A DNA stretch of 55,909 bases from CAZZIZ01 sp964654535 (GTDB lineage Bacteria > Bacteroidota > Bacteroidia > Chitinophagales > UBA2359), in the NCBI GenBank assembly GCA_964654535.1, contig CAZZIZ010000003.1:1-55909 (forward strand). The letters run 5' to 3'. Position numbers and translations under genes: made by a program. Below are positions 33,701-45,300 of the stretch, piece after piece. Positions within the stretch are counted from its first letter, which is position 1. Each line of letters begins with the position of its first letter. Below the pieces are notes generated by a model, which made no database searches, was not told where the DNA came from, and was given only the letters and a program-made list of their open reading frames with translations.

Positions 33701-36358
33701 CCATCAACTGATTGTGATGTATTTACGCTTTCTGCAGTAGAAAATGCAGAGACTTGCTTTGACGCAGCAGATGGCTCGATAAATATAACCATCGATGGTG
33801 GTCTACCTCCTTTCAACTACGACTGGACTCCAACAACGGCAATGATAAGTGGGTCAAACCCTACTGGATTGGCTCCTGGAACTTACGATGTAGTAGTTAC
33901 AAGTTCAGATAACTGTACTCAAACAGCATCTTACGAAATTCTTGCTGCTGACGAATTCATAGCTGAAGCAATTGCTACGCAATTGAATTGCGATGGTACA
34001 GGACAAAATGGAATTACAGTCGCGGTAACAGGTGGAAATGGCCCTGGCTTTGTTTATAGCTGGACACCGAATGTGAGTTCAACTGATTCGGCATCTGATC
34101 TTGATCCTGGTACGTATACCATTGAAGTAACAGACGATTCGAACTGTGTTTCAACGACAACTGCAATAATCAATGATAGTGCAATCCCAACAGCGACTTT
34201 TACAGCTGCACCGCAGCTTTGCGACTCAGAAAACTTGGAACTAGATATAATGGCATTCGGTCAAGGTTCGATTGTTCTAGAATTTACAATAAATGGAGAT
34301 CCTTATACAGTTCCCAATTTGTCGAATGGTCTTGGCTTTACTCAGGCCTATCCATTGTCAACCTTGGATACCTCATCCGGTCAACTCGACATAGAAATGG
34401 TTTCTGTAACTGCAGATGGTTGCCTAAACGACATGGTAAACGAATCTCTTTCAGTTATAGTCGTTTCAGCTATAGAGCTCGAAGCGCTTCCCGTTGAAAC
34501 TTGTTCAACTGACAACATGACCTTTACCGTTGAGTTCGAAATAAGCGGTGGAGATGCTGCAACCTATTCGGTTGATCCAGCAGGTTCAGGTACGCTAAGT
34601 ACTTCCGCTCCATACATCTTTACTTCTAATCCAATTACAAGTGGCGATTCATACTCATTTAATGTTATGGATAACTCAGGATGTGCAGCAATTACTGTGG
34701 ACGGAAGTTTCGATTGTAATTGTGAAACGGTGGTTGGAACAATCGATCTAACGCCAATTGAAATTTGCGATGACCAACAAGCTATGGTAACGATTCTGAC
34801 AGATCCAGTTTCAGACGGCGATGATGCCCAAATTTTCGTACTGCACGATAACAGTGGTGCTTCCATCGGCGACGCAATTCAATTTAGCGCAGATGGCGTG
34901 TTCGCTTTTACTCCTCCAATGGTACACAACACGACCTACTACATCTCAATGGTGATTGGAAATGAAGACACAACTACAGGTGTTGATTTGGCTGATCCTT
35001 GCCTTGATGTAAGTCCAGGAGTACCGGTAACATTCTTTCCATTTCCAGTTGCCCAACCAGGACCAAACGATGCTACTTGTAGCAACGAATACCAGCTTCA
35101 GGCCTTACTTGATACAGGAGCTACTGGTACTTGGGAAATCATTGACGATGGCGGTATCAACTTAACGATCTCAGATCTCAATGATCCTTCTGCTCTTGCA
35201 ACAGTTGACAACTTTGGTACAGTAGAACTCGCTTGGACGAGCGCTATGGGTGATTGCTCAGATACTGCGAACATCATTATTGAGTTCTTAGAAGTCATTA
35301 CTACTACGGTTGAACCAACTGCAGTAGTTTGTAATACTACTGATGGAGGCTCAACGATCGAACTAAGTGATTTGGTTTTATCCGGTGTATCTACTGGAAC
35401 TTGGACTGACGTTGCTTCGAGTGGAGCAAGTGCAACTGGCACTACTTACGACTTTAATGGTTTAAGTGCCGGCACATACACTTTCAACTATCAAACACCA
35501 AATAGCGGCGGCTGTCCTTCAGAATCGTTCGACGTGGAAATTACAGTTAATGATTGTACATCGACATTAGTTTGTCCAACCGTACTGACAATTGCAGAAG
35601 GAACAGAGGCTATTTGTGAGGGAGATTCAGTTGACTTAAGTGTCTACGAGTCATCGATTACTATTGACGATCCTGATGGCACATTCGATGGAATAGAATG
35701 GTTTGCGGATGATGCACACACAACACTTATCTCTGCCACTTTTGCTCCTCAATATACAGGCTCTTGTGATCCTCAAATAATAACTGCATACCCAGGTGTC
35801 CTATGCGACCTATCAGGAACAGTATTATCGGGTGGTGCAATTGAAATAACTGTATATCCAATTGCAACTGGGGAATTAGAGCTCAGCACAAGCGGATGTC
35901 AATTGACTGCGCAACTAGATTGTCCAAACTTCTCATTCGAGGGCACAGGACTTTATCAAACCATACCAGAAGACTTCGAGGAAATAACGCTTGAAATTTT
36001 TAATGAAGATGCAGTAAGTGCAGGGCTTGAGCCTTGTGGCAATACAATATCAAACAGTTTCAACTGTGATGAACTAATCAAATTCATTACGCTTCCAAAC
36101 GCATTTTCTCCTGATGGCGACGGCATGAACGACTTCTTTCATCCACTATTGATGACTGGAGTAAGTGATGTTAGGCTTGCTGTTTTCAATCGTTGGGGAC
36201 AAAAAGTCTTCTCGACAGAAGACATGTTCCACCAGGGATGGGATGGGAAATTCAACGGTGTCGACCAGGAAATAGGTGTATACGCCTACATAATGTCCGC
36301 AACATTTTTTGATGGGAAACAAAAAGTGTTGAAGGGTAACGTCACCTTAATAAGATAA
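27704..36358 (+). CDS. Giant SprB-repeat surface protein with gliding/T9SS-type C-terminal domain
   Basis: A 2884-aa protein. A signal peptide (TIVFLLSFFGLTVLNTQSAQ) is followed by about 28 tandem SprB-type repeats of 70-80 aa (residues 36-2160; pattern TDVSCFGxSDGTATxTITGG, YTVTVTDANGCS, EPxEL). Residues 2160-2790 hold other Cys-containing beta-rich domains that I cannot name. Residues 2796-2884 (LPNAFSPDGDGMNDFF, VFNRWGQKVF, GWDGKFNG, GVYAYIM) are a CHU_C/gliding-type C-terminal domain associated with T9SS export. By analogy with SprB of Flavobacterium johnsoniae it may be a surface filament for gliding or adhesion; that is inference. The second giant gene starts 28 bp downstream. Confidence 0.92.
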   Translation: MIQTSSNSRQWGLSTIVFLLSFFGLTVLNTQSAQAQLNIVADVTHVTCNGLCNGVIDLTITGGVGPYEVLWLGSSNSGLTESGLCEGSHAYSVSDLGDPASGPVFQQVSVIEPDVLVGFFVNTAIPSCDGLCDGSATLEIVGGTEPYNFSWPAGATVSADGLSATGLCPGPLVIPITDANSCSTAASSQLDFPDPIVLATTTSENATCAGNDGSASVTASGGNGPYDYLWSDGQMGTMASGLAPGDYTVEITDMTNCMATAMVTIGGSTNTMMVSLDQTTNITCFGSQDGTGTASVSGGTPPFTYAWSSGTGDGSTSNTSTATGLIPGPGSVTITDANSCEETLMFDIIEPPVLVLSIDATTDVSCPLDGNGTVTASATGGSGSYIFTYTDAVSGADVTAQATSNTLPGGDYIATVTDSMNPSCTDSIPFSIVEPTPITGMVDNATDPTCFGAIDGTITVSASGGTGSLNYAWSPSGGNAATASGLAAGTYTVTITDDAGCSIELTETLIAPTEIIAVIDPPTNIACFGETNGTATVVVTGGSGNFDYSWSPSGATTATATGLGSGLHTVTVSEQGNPSCFVTDDVTIFEPNLLEASATTTDVSCFGLSDGTATLTISGGNVTTPYTEDWQGVDPNALAAGNYDVIVTDASNCSLTVNVVINEPTEIMASVVPTDVSCFGGSDGSATATITGGTPPYVENWNGADPLALIAGSYILTVTDANMCSVDVDVVIAEPAEFSVTIVATDALCFGQSTGTAVPTIVGGTGPFTEDYGNGITSGTALPAGNYTLTVTDANFCTATTTLDIFEPVELTGSVATSNVSCFGLSDGTAVGAISGGTEPYTLNYGGDENALAAGTYTLQVTDANGCTLDLPFDILQPDEIVVTPTTTDVSCFGGSDGTATLTITGGTPTFTENWNGADPSALAVGTYPVTITDLNGCSVDIDVVINEPSEFSVTVVTTDVLCFGESTGDVVPTIVGGTGPFTEDYGVPGYVAGQCPAGNYTLIVTDANGCTAMVDFEILEPTELTGSVVTTDVTCFGLSDGTVAATITGGTPPYTEDYGGDQNALVAGMYTLTVTDANGCSLNLPFDILQPDEIIVTPTTTDVSCFDGTDGTATLTITGGTPPFTENWNGADPATLPGGTYPVTVMDANGCTVDIDVIINEPAEFSVTVATTDALCFGESTGIATPTIVGGTGIVTEDYGVGNVGTALAAGPYTLTVTDENGCTASTDFEIFEGPELSATVATTDVSCFGLADGTAEATITGGTAPYTENFGGDQNALVAGSYTLQIVDTNGCTFDVPFDITEPNAINLTVTPTNVGCFGESTGSAFAEATGGNGMFTYTFTDATGTDVDETALSAGNYTVTATDASGCSFTEDFVIEEGAEIVLQTNVIQNVSCAEAQDGQVEVTVTGTTALIVSTEWTDATGGPVNPDALAGGDYNVLVTDENNCTAIGTVTVTEPAPLVGDCTSTEISGAGQTDGSVAVSVTGGEGTYAYVWDGLPNDTPTIENLGPGSYMVTVTDGNNCSIQIVCEILDADCVPFTILIDTVDVLCYGDANGSATATVTGGDGNYTFEWLDNPSTTDQAENYAAGSYTVMVTDGAGCTGIETFDIAEPAELFWAIDCDITPVSAPGLTDASITVEASGGTGVITYAWDNGQTTATATGLGAGPHTVIATDENNCSITTTCTIQDLNCDPITLTITPSDLLCFGDTNGSAIVDVMGGVGPYTYEWSADATVDAAEIMGLSAGPITVTVTDSQNCSETASSEILEPAELIWAIECDITPVSAPGQTDASISVEAIGGTGNIDYVWDNGQTTATATGLGAGSHTVTVTDENNCSITTTCTIQDLDCDPITLTINPVDALCFGDTNGSATVEVVGGTAPYMYEWSTNDSGTEEVTGLSAGPISIIVTDSQGCSQTASSDIFEPALLEFVGACDVTPVSSAVSNDGEITISAIGGTGNLTYDWTPDVSTSENATGLAPGSYTVLVTDENNCTIEQTCTVPSTDCDVFTLSAVENAETCFDAADGSINITIDGGLPPFNYDWTPTTAMISGSNPTGLAPGTYDVVVTSSDNCTQTASYEILAADEFIAEAIATQLNCDGTGQNGITVAVTGGNGPGFVYSWTPNVSSTDSASDLDPGTYTIEVTDDSNCVSTTTAIINDSAIPTATFTAAPQLCDSENLELDIMAFGQGSIVLEFTINGDPYTVPNLSNGLGFTQAYPLSTLDTSSGQLDIEMVSVTADGCLNDMVNESLSVIVVSAIELEALPVETCSTDNMTFTVEFEISGGDAATYSVDPAGSGTLSTSAPYIFTSNPITSGDSYSFNVMDNSGCAAITVDGSFDCNCETVVGTIDLTPIEICDDQQAMVTILTDPVSDGDDAQIFVLHDNSGASIGDAIQFSADGVFAFTPPMVHNTTYYISMVIGNEDTTTGVDLADPCLDVSPGVPVTFFPFPVAQPGPNDATCSNEYQLQALLDTGATGTWEIIDDGGINLTISDLNDPSALATVDNFGTVELAWTSAMGDCSDTANIIIEFLEVITTTVEPTAVVCNTTDGGSTIELSDLVLSGVSTGTWTDVASSGASATGTTYDFNGLSAGTYTFNYQTPNSGGCPSESFDVEITVNDCTSTLVCPTVLTIAEGTEAICEGDSVDLSVYESSITIDDPDGTFDGIEWFADDAHTTLISATFAPQYTGSCDPQIITAYPGVLCDLSGTVLSGGAIEITVYPIATGELELSTSGCQLTAQLDCPNFSFEGTGLYQTIPEDFEEITLEIFNEDAVSAGLEPCGNTISNSFNCDELIKFITLPNAFSPDGDGMNDFFHPLLMTGVSDVRLAVFNRWGQKVFSTEDMFHQGWDGKFNGVDQEIGVYAYIMSATFFDGKQKVLKGNVTLIR
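27809..34190 (+). repeat. SprB repeat array (about 28 units) with a 3-unit super-repeat
   Basis: I counted 28 units by eye in the translation. Units starting at 29480, 30131, 30773 and 31412 repeat as triplets with periods of 651, 642 and 639 bp; in each triplet the units begin in the order (A/G)SV..TDVSCFGLSDGT, VTPTTTDVSCFGG, VTV.TTD.LCFGES. Later units (32530-33700) repeat as pairs, alternating WAIDCDITPVSAPG and LTI.P.D.LCFGDTNGS. Confidence 0.85.
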
Positions 36359-36386
36359 AACAAAATTAATCGGAAAATTAATACAA

Positions 36387-39300
36387 ATGATCTCAGTAAC
36401 TTTTTTAAAGAGAGGACTCGGCCGCTGGCCCTTGTTTCTTCTTGTATTCCTTATTGTAGGATTGCAAGACTTAAACGCTCAGCAACCGTCAGAATGTTCG
36501 TGTGACGAATATTTGTACCTAAACGACTTCCAAACGGATGTGATCCATAAGTTTCGTGTAAACCAAGACGGCTCTACGACCGAGATTGGAAATCCATGGG
36601 CTACAGGAATAAATAACCCTCACGGGATTGGTTTAGACCCAAATGGCTTCTTGTATGTAGCTGAACTAGGTGGAGAGACCCATAGATTAAACTGTGATGG
36701 TCAAATTCTTGATTCTAGTGCTACTGATAATTCATCCGGCACGCTTAACCACGTAGTTATTGGAAACCACATCTTCTACAATAGAGCTGGCCAAATTTTG
36801 GCCTATAACCTTTGCTCAGGTAATTTTGTAGGACGACTTTGCTATAACAATAATGGCAGAGCAGCCTGGGGTTTTCAACTTGGTCCGGATGGCATGTTTT
36901 ACGTCACCGATAACTTCGAAGGTGGTATGGCTAATGGCGCTCCAAATGAGGGAAGTGTTTTCAGACTAAGTGCTGACTTAGCAGATTATACAGCCGGCAG
37001 TTGTTCCACAACTTATGCTCCTTTCATTGATGGATTAGGAGGCTTAAGAGGGGTTACAGTTGATAATCAAGGTAACGTTTATGTCGCTCAAAGGGATCCA
37101 GATAACGCTATACTCAAATTCAATAGTGCGGGACAACTTTTAGATACATTAGTAGATAACGCAAATGACCAAGTCGGTTTTAACAATCTCTTCGCACTTG
37201 TTTACGTCGAGTCTGTAGATTTAATTTATCTATCCAGTTGGTTCGACGACTGTATTGGCATAGTTGATCCAAACACATTGACTTACACGGGTGCTGCGGT
37301 TCCGTGGTTTCCCGGTACATCCGCAAAAGCAATGGGCGTAATTACTGAGTGCTGCCCTATTTCTATTCAACCTGATACGACTGTTGCTGTATGCGATAAT
37401 CCTGTTAGCAGATTGATTCTGCGAGAATATCTACCCTGTGACAATGTATGTGCAGGAGATTGGAATAGAACATCAGGTATTGGTGGATTTTTCGATTCTT
37501 GTACTTTAGAATTTATACCTGATGAAAATACGACTGATACGCAATTTTGTTTTTCGCGCCCTGACCACCCAAATAACTTTTGCGGTGGCATTGATTTTTG
37601 TATAAACTTCCAATTACAATGCTGCGAACTAGAAATTGATCAAGAAGCAGTTGACCAGACTGTTCAATGTGACGGGACTCTAGATGATTTCCAGGCCTGG
37701 TTGAACAATAATGGGAACGCTCAACTAGGCGGGAACGCTGCTGCCGACGTACATTGGACCAATAATTACAATGGTAACTTTAACTTTACCTGTGGAGGAG
37801 CTGGAAGCTTTACGGTAACTTTTACAGCCACAGCAAGCTGTGGATCTGAGGTATCTACTGAAGCGACATTTACAATTCTCGATACTAATCCACCAGTTAT
37901 TTCAACTCAAGCAAGCAATCAAGCTGTCAACTGTGATGGCTCTGGTAATACAGCTGCACTCAACGCTTGGTTAAACTCTAATGGAGGCGCATCTGCAACT
38001 GATTTATGCGGAGGAGTTACCTGGACAAACAACTTTAGCGGTAGTACAAACGACTGCGGAGCAACAGGAGTAGCTAATGTTACATTCTTTGCAACAGATA
38101 ACTGCGGAAACACGGCAACAACACACGGGCTATTTACGATAAGAGATAATGCACCGCCAGCTGTAACTTCTCAAGCACAAGACATTTCAGTTGAATGTGA
38201 CGGCAACGGGAATACAGCTGCACTCAACGCTTGGCTATCCTCAAATGGTGGTGCCAATGCTTCGGATGATTGCAGCAATGTAACTTGGACAAACAACTTT
38301 GATGCAAATAATTCATTTGCAATTTGTGATGGAACCGCTGGAACGGCAACAGTTACTTTTACTGGTTCCGACCAATGTGGGAATGCAGTAACTACTCAAG
38401 GTACATTTACAATAGTAGATGCGCTCAATCCAGTAATTACACAAGCACCATCTAATGCATCTGTTCAATGCGACGGTAACGGAAATCAAAATGACCTTGC
38501 CAATTGGCTTGCAAATAACGGAGGAAGCAGCGCTTCTGATCAATGTTCTGGAACGGATTTAATTTGGACAAACGACTATAATCCGAACAACTTCATTCAA
38601 GGCTGTGGAGCGTCAGGAGAGGTTCTAGTTATCTTTACTGCAACCGATGCTTGTGGAAACAACACGACCGCACAAGCTACATTTGAAATAATCGACAATA
38701 CTAATCCAACAATTTCAAGCCCAGCGGTTAGCGCGGTGGTTGAATGTGATGGAAACGGCAACACAACAGACTTAAACAATTGGCTAAACAACAACGGCGG
38801 CGCACAAAGTACCGATCAATGTTCTGGAAGTGAGATAACCTGGACAAACAACTATTCTCCAAATAATTTCAACACAGAATGTGGTGCTGCAGGAAGTGTA
38901 TTAGTAAGATTTACAGCTATAGACGATTGCGGAAATTCAGTATCTTCTACTGCGACATTTACAATAGAAGATACGACTGACCCTGCAATAGGATCAAATC
39001 CTCAGGACTTAGTTGTCGAATGCGACGGTTCTGGAAACACGAATCAGCTTAACAATTGGTTGAATAATAACGGTGGCGCGACCTCTAGTGATAGCTGTAG
39101 CCCGAACAACCAAATTGTTTGGTCAAATGACTATACTCCTGGCAGTTTTCCGTTTGATTGCGGTGCGTCTGGTGTACTTAACGTAACATTTACTGCTACC
39201 GACGATTGCGGAAACGCAACAAGTGCTCAAGCAACATTTACTATCGAAGACACAACTGACCCATTTATTGATGGAAACGGTGCTTTAGACATGACTGTAG

Positions 39301-42300
39301 AATGCGATGGCAACGGAAACCTAGGTGACCTTCAAGCTTGGTTAAACAATAATGGAGGAGCTGATTTCAGTGACGTTTGTAGCGGATCTAGTATTAGTTT
39401 TACGAACAATTACAATCCAAATGGGAATAACGGCGGCAACAACGGTGCTGTCTTTGTCGATTGTAACGGCCTTAGCGTTAATGACCCGAATGCAATTGGA
39501 ATTGGTGGCTCTGTTTTAGTAACCTTTACTGGTTCAGATGAATGTGGTAACTCATTTGACACGCAAGCAACATTTACTATAGAAGATACAATACCTCCGT
39601 CAATTGATACAGAGGCACAAGACCTAACAGTTGAATGTGACGGTGAAGGAAATCTTGATGATTTGGCTGCATTCCTTGCTTCAAATGGAGGTGCGTCAGC
39701 ATCAGACATTTGTTCAGGCTTAGATTCTGATGGCAATGGAAATATTACTTGGACCAACGACTTTAATCCAGGTGACCTTGTTTATGATTGCGGTTCAGCA
39801 GGTGATGTTCTTGTAACTTTCACAGCGACAGACAACTGTGGAAACGCTTCAAATACTCAAGCTACTTTTACAATAGAAGACGATACTCCTCCAACTATTG
39901 ATACACAAGCACAAGATGTAACAGTTGAATGTGATGGAAGTGGAAACACTTCTGACTTAGCAGACTTCCTTAATAGCAATGGTGGAGCAGATGCTTCTGA
40001 TACTTGTTCCGATACTTCATTAGCAGGAACAGGTAATACCGATATTGTCTGGACCAATGATTATAATCCTGCGAATTTTGTTAGAACCTGTGGTGCAGCA
40101 GGAAGCGTTCTTGTAACTTTTACAGCGACTGATGATTGTGGAAACACATCTGACTCACCAGCAACTTTCACAATTGTAGATACAATTGATCCAAGCATTG
40201 ATTCACAACCTCAAGACATTACAGTCGAATGCGATGGCTCTGGCAACACAACTGAACTCAACAACTGGTTGAATAACAATGGTGGAGCTACGGCAAGCGA
40301 CGTTTGTAGTATGAACAGCGATATAGTTTGGAGTCACGATTTCACTCCGGGAACCTTCCCATTTACTTGTGGAGCTTCTGGAAGTTTACTAGTTACTTTT
40401 ACCGCAACTGATGACTGTGGAAATGACACAAGTGCTCAGGCTACTTTTACTATTGAAGATACCACTGCGCCATTTATAGATGGAAACGGCGCATTAGATT
40501 TGACAGTTGAGTGCGACGGTAACGGAAACGTTGGTGAGCTTCAATCATTTTTAAACAGTAACGGAGGAGCCGATATTGATGATCTTTGTAGCGGTTCGAA
40601 TTTAGTATGGACCAATAACTACAACCCGAATGGTAACAATGGTGGAAACAACGGTGCTGTATTCTTTGATTGTAACGGACTAAGTGTAGACAACCCTAAT
40701 GCCATCGGTATAGGCGGATCGGTTCTCGTAACATTTACCGCTACTGATGATTGCGGAAACTCTTTCGACACTGAGGCGACCTTTACTATTGAAGACTCTA
40801 CTCCACCTTCTATCGACACAGACGCTCAGGACTTGACAGTTCAGTGTGACGGTGAAGGGAACCTTGATGACCTAGCAGCATTCCTTGCTTCAAATGGTGG
40901 TGCCTCGGCATCAGATATTTGTTCAGGTCTTGATAGCGACGGAAGTGGAAACGTAACTTGGAGTAACGATTTTAACCCTGGAGATCTAGTCTACGACTGT
41001 GGTTCAGCAGGAGAGGTTCTCGTAACTTTTACGGCAACTGACAACTGCGGAAATGCTTCCGATACACAAGCAACATTTACAATAGAAGACGATACTGCTC
41101 CAACTATTGATACGGAAGCACAAGATGTAACAGTAGAATGTGATGGAAACGGAAACCAATCAGATTTAGCTGACTTTTTAAACAATAACGGAGGAGCAAA
41201 TGCTTCTGACCTATGTTCAGACACTTCATTAGCTGGAACTGGCAACACCGATATTGTTTGGACAAATGATTACAACCCGAACAACTTCAATATTACCTGT
41301 GGTGCTGCAGGAAGTGTTCTTGTAACATTCACTGCTACAGACGATTGTGGCAACACATCAGACACTGAAGCTACTTTCACAATAAGAGATACAATTGACC
41401 CAGTAATTGATGGTGCAGGAGCATCTGACTTAACAGTTGAGTGTGACGGAAACGGAAATACTGGCGACCTTCAAAGCTTCTTAGACTCTAATGGCGGTGC
41501 TACTGCATCGGACGTATGTTCTGGTTCAGATATAGTTTGGACCAATAATTTAGAAGACGGAACAGGCGGATCTAACGGAGTTGGCGTTGTCTACTTCGAT
41601 TGCGATGGTTTAGAAATCAATGATCCTAATGAGCTTACAGCTGGAGGAGCTTTGACAGTAATTTTCACCGCAACGGATGACTGTGGCAACAGCACTAACA
41701 CTGAAGCTACATTTACAATTGAAGACACCACTCCTCCATCAATTGATGGGGAGGCACAAGACTTAACCGTCGAATGTGATGGTGAAGGCAACTTAAGTGA
41801 CCTGCAAGATTTCTTAAATAACAATGGCGGTGCTTCTGCATCTGACATTTGTTCTGGACTAGATTCTGGCGCTGACGCGGGAGTTGTTTGGACAAACGAC
41901 TTTAACCCTGGAGATTTAGTTTACGATTGCGGATTCGCCGGAGATGTTCTTGTGACCTTTACAGCAACAGACAACTGTGGTAACAGCTCAGATACAGAAG
42001 CGACCTTTACTATAGAAGATAGCAATGGACCTACTATTGACGCTGAAGCAACAGACGTGACTGTTGAATGCGATGGCAATGGAAATGCAGACGACTTAGC
42101 AAATTTCCTAAATAGCAATGGTGGAGCTTCAGCTTCCGATGAATGCTCTAACTCTGACGCAGGAGGCAATGGAACAGACGATATCGTTTGGACCAACGAC
42201 TATGTGCCAGGTGCACTAGTCTTTGATTGCGGTGCAGCAGGTTCAATCCTTGTCACCTTTACTGCAACGGACGAGTGTGGAAACTCTACAGATACTCAAG

Positions 42301-45300
42301 CGACATTTACAATTGAAGACACAATTGATCCGGTAATAGACGGAAATGGTGCACAAGACCTCACAGTAGAATGTGATGGTAACGGTAACCTTGGTGAACT
42401 TCAAACATACCTGGACAACAACGGTGGTGCAACTGCTAGTGATATTTGTTCAGGATCGAATGTTACTTGGACGCACGACTACAACCCCGGAGACTTGGTA
42501 TTTGATTGTGGGGCAGCAGGTGATGCTACCATTACTTTCACCGCAACTGATGATTGCGGAAATTCGTCTACAACTTCAGCAACTTTCACTATAGTAGATA
42601 CCTTATCTCCGGTAATTGACGGACCAGGAGCTCAAGATCTTTCAGTAGAATGCGACGGCAACGGAAACTTCAATGAATTGCAAAGTTGGTTAGGTAATAA
42701 CGGTGGAGCAATAGTGACAGACGAATGCAGTGCTGTTACGTGGAGCAATGATTTTACGGCTCTTTCGGACGACTGCGGAGCTTCAGGTTCAGTAACTGTT
42801 AACTTTACTGCACAAGATGATTGTGGCAACTCAGTAAGCACAAGCGCTACATTTACAATTCGCGATACCGTGTCACCAGTTATTCCTGGTGGTGGAGCTA
42901 CTGATCTAGTAGTTGAGTGCGATGGGGCTGGGAATCAGGCTCAGTTGAATGAGTGGTTGAACAACAATGGAGGCGCAACTGCTACCGACGTGTGTAGCAG
43001 TGTTGTATGGACTCACGATTTTGTAGCAAACAACATAGTTTTTGATTGCGGCGGTGCCGGTGATGCAACTGTTACATTTACTGCGACTGACGATTGTGGA
43101 AACAGTTCAACAACCGAAGCTTCATTTATAATTGAAGATACTAGCAGCCCTGAGTTTACATTAGAAGCTGCAGATTTAACTGTCGAATGTGATGGTTCTG
43201 GTAACGGAACTGATTTACAAAATTGGCTTGCCAGCAACGCAGGTGCACAGGTTATTGAAGATTGCGGAGACGTAGCTTGGACTAACAACTTCTCAGCCCT
43301 ATCGGATGATTGCGGCTCATCTGGAAGTGTTAGCGTTACATTCACTGCAACAGATGATTGCGGAAATGCCTCTACTACTTCAGGAGTATTTACTATTGTC
43401 GATACTACCCTGCCTACTATCACAGTATCTCCGACAGATTTAACTGTTGAATGTGATGGAGACGGCAATCTAACCGAACTGAACAACTGGTTAAACAATA
43501 ATGGAGGAGCTAGTGCTTCAGATATTTGCGGTCAGGTTGTTTGGTCAAATGACTTTACGCAAAATAGTATACAACTAGACTGTGGAAACTCAGGATCAGC
43601 AACAATAGTCTTTACGGCTACTGACGATTGCGGCAATTCAGTTACAGATTCTGCAACTTTTACCATCCAAGATTCTTCAAACCCAGTGATTAGTGCGAAT
43701 GCAAACAATGTAACCGTTGAATGCGACGGTGCAGGAAATGCAAGTGACCTACAAAATTGGTTAAACAACAACGGCGGTGCAAGTGCATCGGATGATTGTA
43801 GTGATGTTACTTGGACTAACGACTTTACGGCGCTCTCTGATGATTGCGGTGCAAGTGGTAGTATCCAAGTTACTTTTACAGCGAGTGATGATTGTGGTAA
43901 TTCAACTAGTACTACTGGAGTATTTACAATAGAAGATACTACTGAGCCTACAATTCAAGGGCCTGGTGCACAAGACCTTACTGTCGAATGTGATGGTAAT
44001 GGAAACACCGCTCAATTAAACGAATGGTTAAACAACAATGGTGGTGCTACCGCTACTGATATTTGTGGTGCCATTGTCTGGAGCAACGATTATCAGCCAG
44101 CGAATACAATAACTGATTGTGGAGAAGCTGGCGACGTAACTGTTGTCTTTACTGCTACTGATGATTGTGGAAACAGCTCTAATACTTCAGCTATCTTCTC
44201 AATTGTAGATACGAGTAGCCCAGAATTCACGACAGAGGCAAGTGACCTTACTGTTGAGTGCGATGGTTCTGGAAACTTTAGCGATTTGCAAACTTGGTTA
44301 AGCAACAATGGAGGTGCAACTGTTATCGAGGATTGCGGAAATGTAATCTGGTCTAACGATTTTAGTGCTCTCTCAGATGACTGTGGAGCTTCTGGAAGTG
44401 TTCAGGTAATATTTACAGCAACCGATGATTGCGGAAACAGCGATACAAGCACTGGAGTGTTTAGTATTACAGATACTACTGACCCAACTATTGATACTCA
44501 AGCTTCGGATATAACTTTCGAATGTGACGGTAACGGAAATCAGGATGAAATCAATGCTTGGTTAAACTCAAATGGCGGTGCAGCAGCTACAGATATATGT
44601 GGATCTATTTCTTGGTCAAATGATTTTGACTCAAACCTAATTGAACTTGATTGTGGCAATGCCGGAACAGCACAAGTAACATTTACAGCTACTGACGCTT
44701 GCGGAAATGCAAGTACTTCTCTTGCAACGCTTACAATCTCTGATACAAACGCTCCGCAAATTTCTGTTAATGCTTTAGACGCAACTGCAGAATGCGACGG
44801 TGCTGGAAACTTCACTGAACTTTCTGCTTGGTTAAACAATAATGGTGGCGCTTCTGCGTCAGACGATTGCGGCGATGTAGTTTGGTCTAATGACTTTAGC
44901 GCTCTTTCGGACGATTGCGGTGCTACAGGAAGTGTTCAAGTTACCTTTACAGCTACTGATGATTGTGGAAATGCTGCTAGTACTTCAGGCACATTCACAA
45001 TTCAAGATACTACTCCACCAACAGTTTCTCAGCAAGCTGCTCCTATTACACTTGAATGTGATGGCGCAGGTAATACTGCTGAAGTTCAAGCTTGGCTGAA
45101 CGATAATGGCGGAGCTGTTGTAACTGATATTTGTAGTACAGTAGTTTGGACAAATGATTTTGACGGAAACATCACTGTTGATTGCGGAGCTAGTGGATCA
45201 ACTACAGTAACCTTTACAGCTACTGATGCTTGCGGAAACGTAATTACCTCTATAGCTATTTTAACAATAGAGGATACAACTAGCCCAACTGTAACTATCG

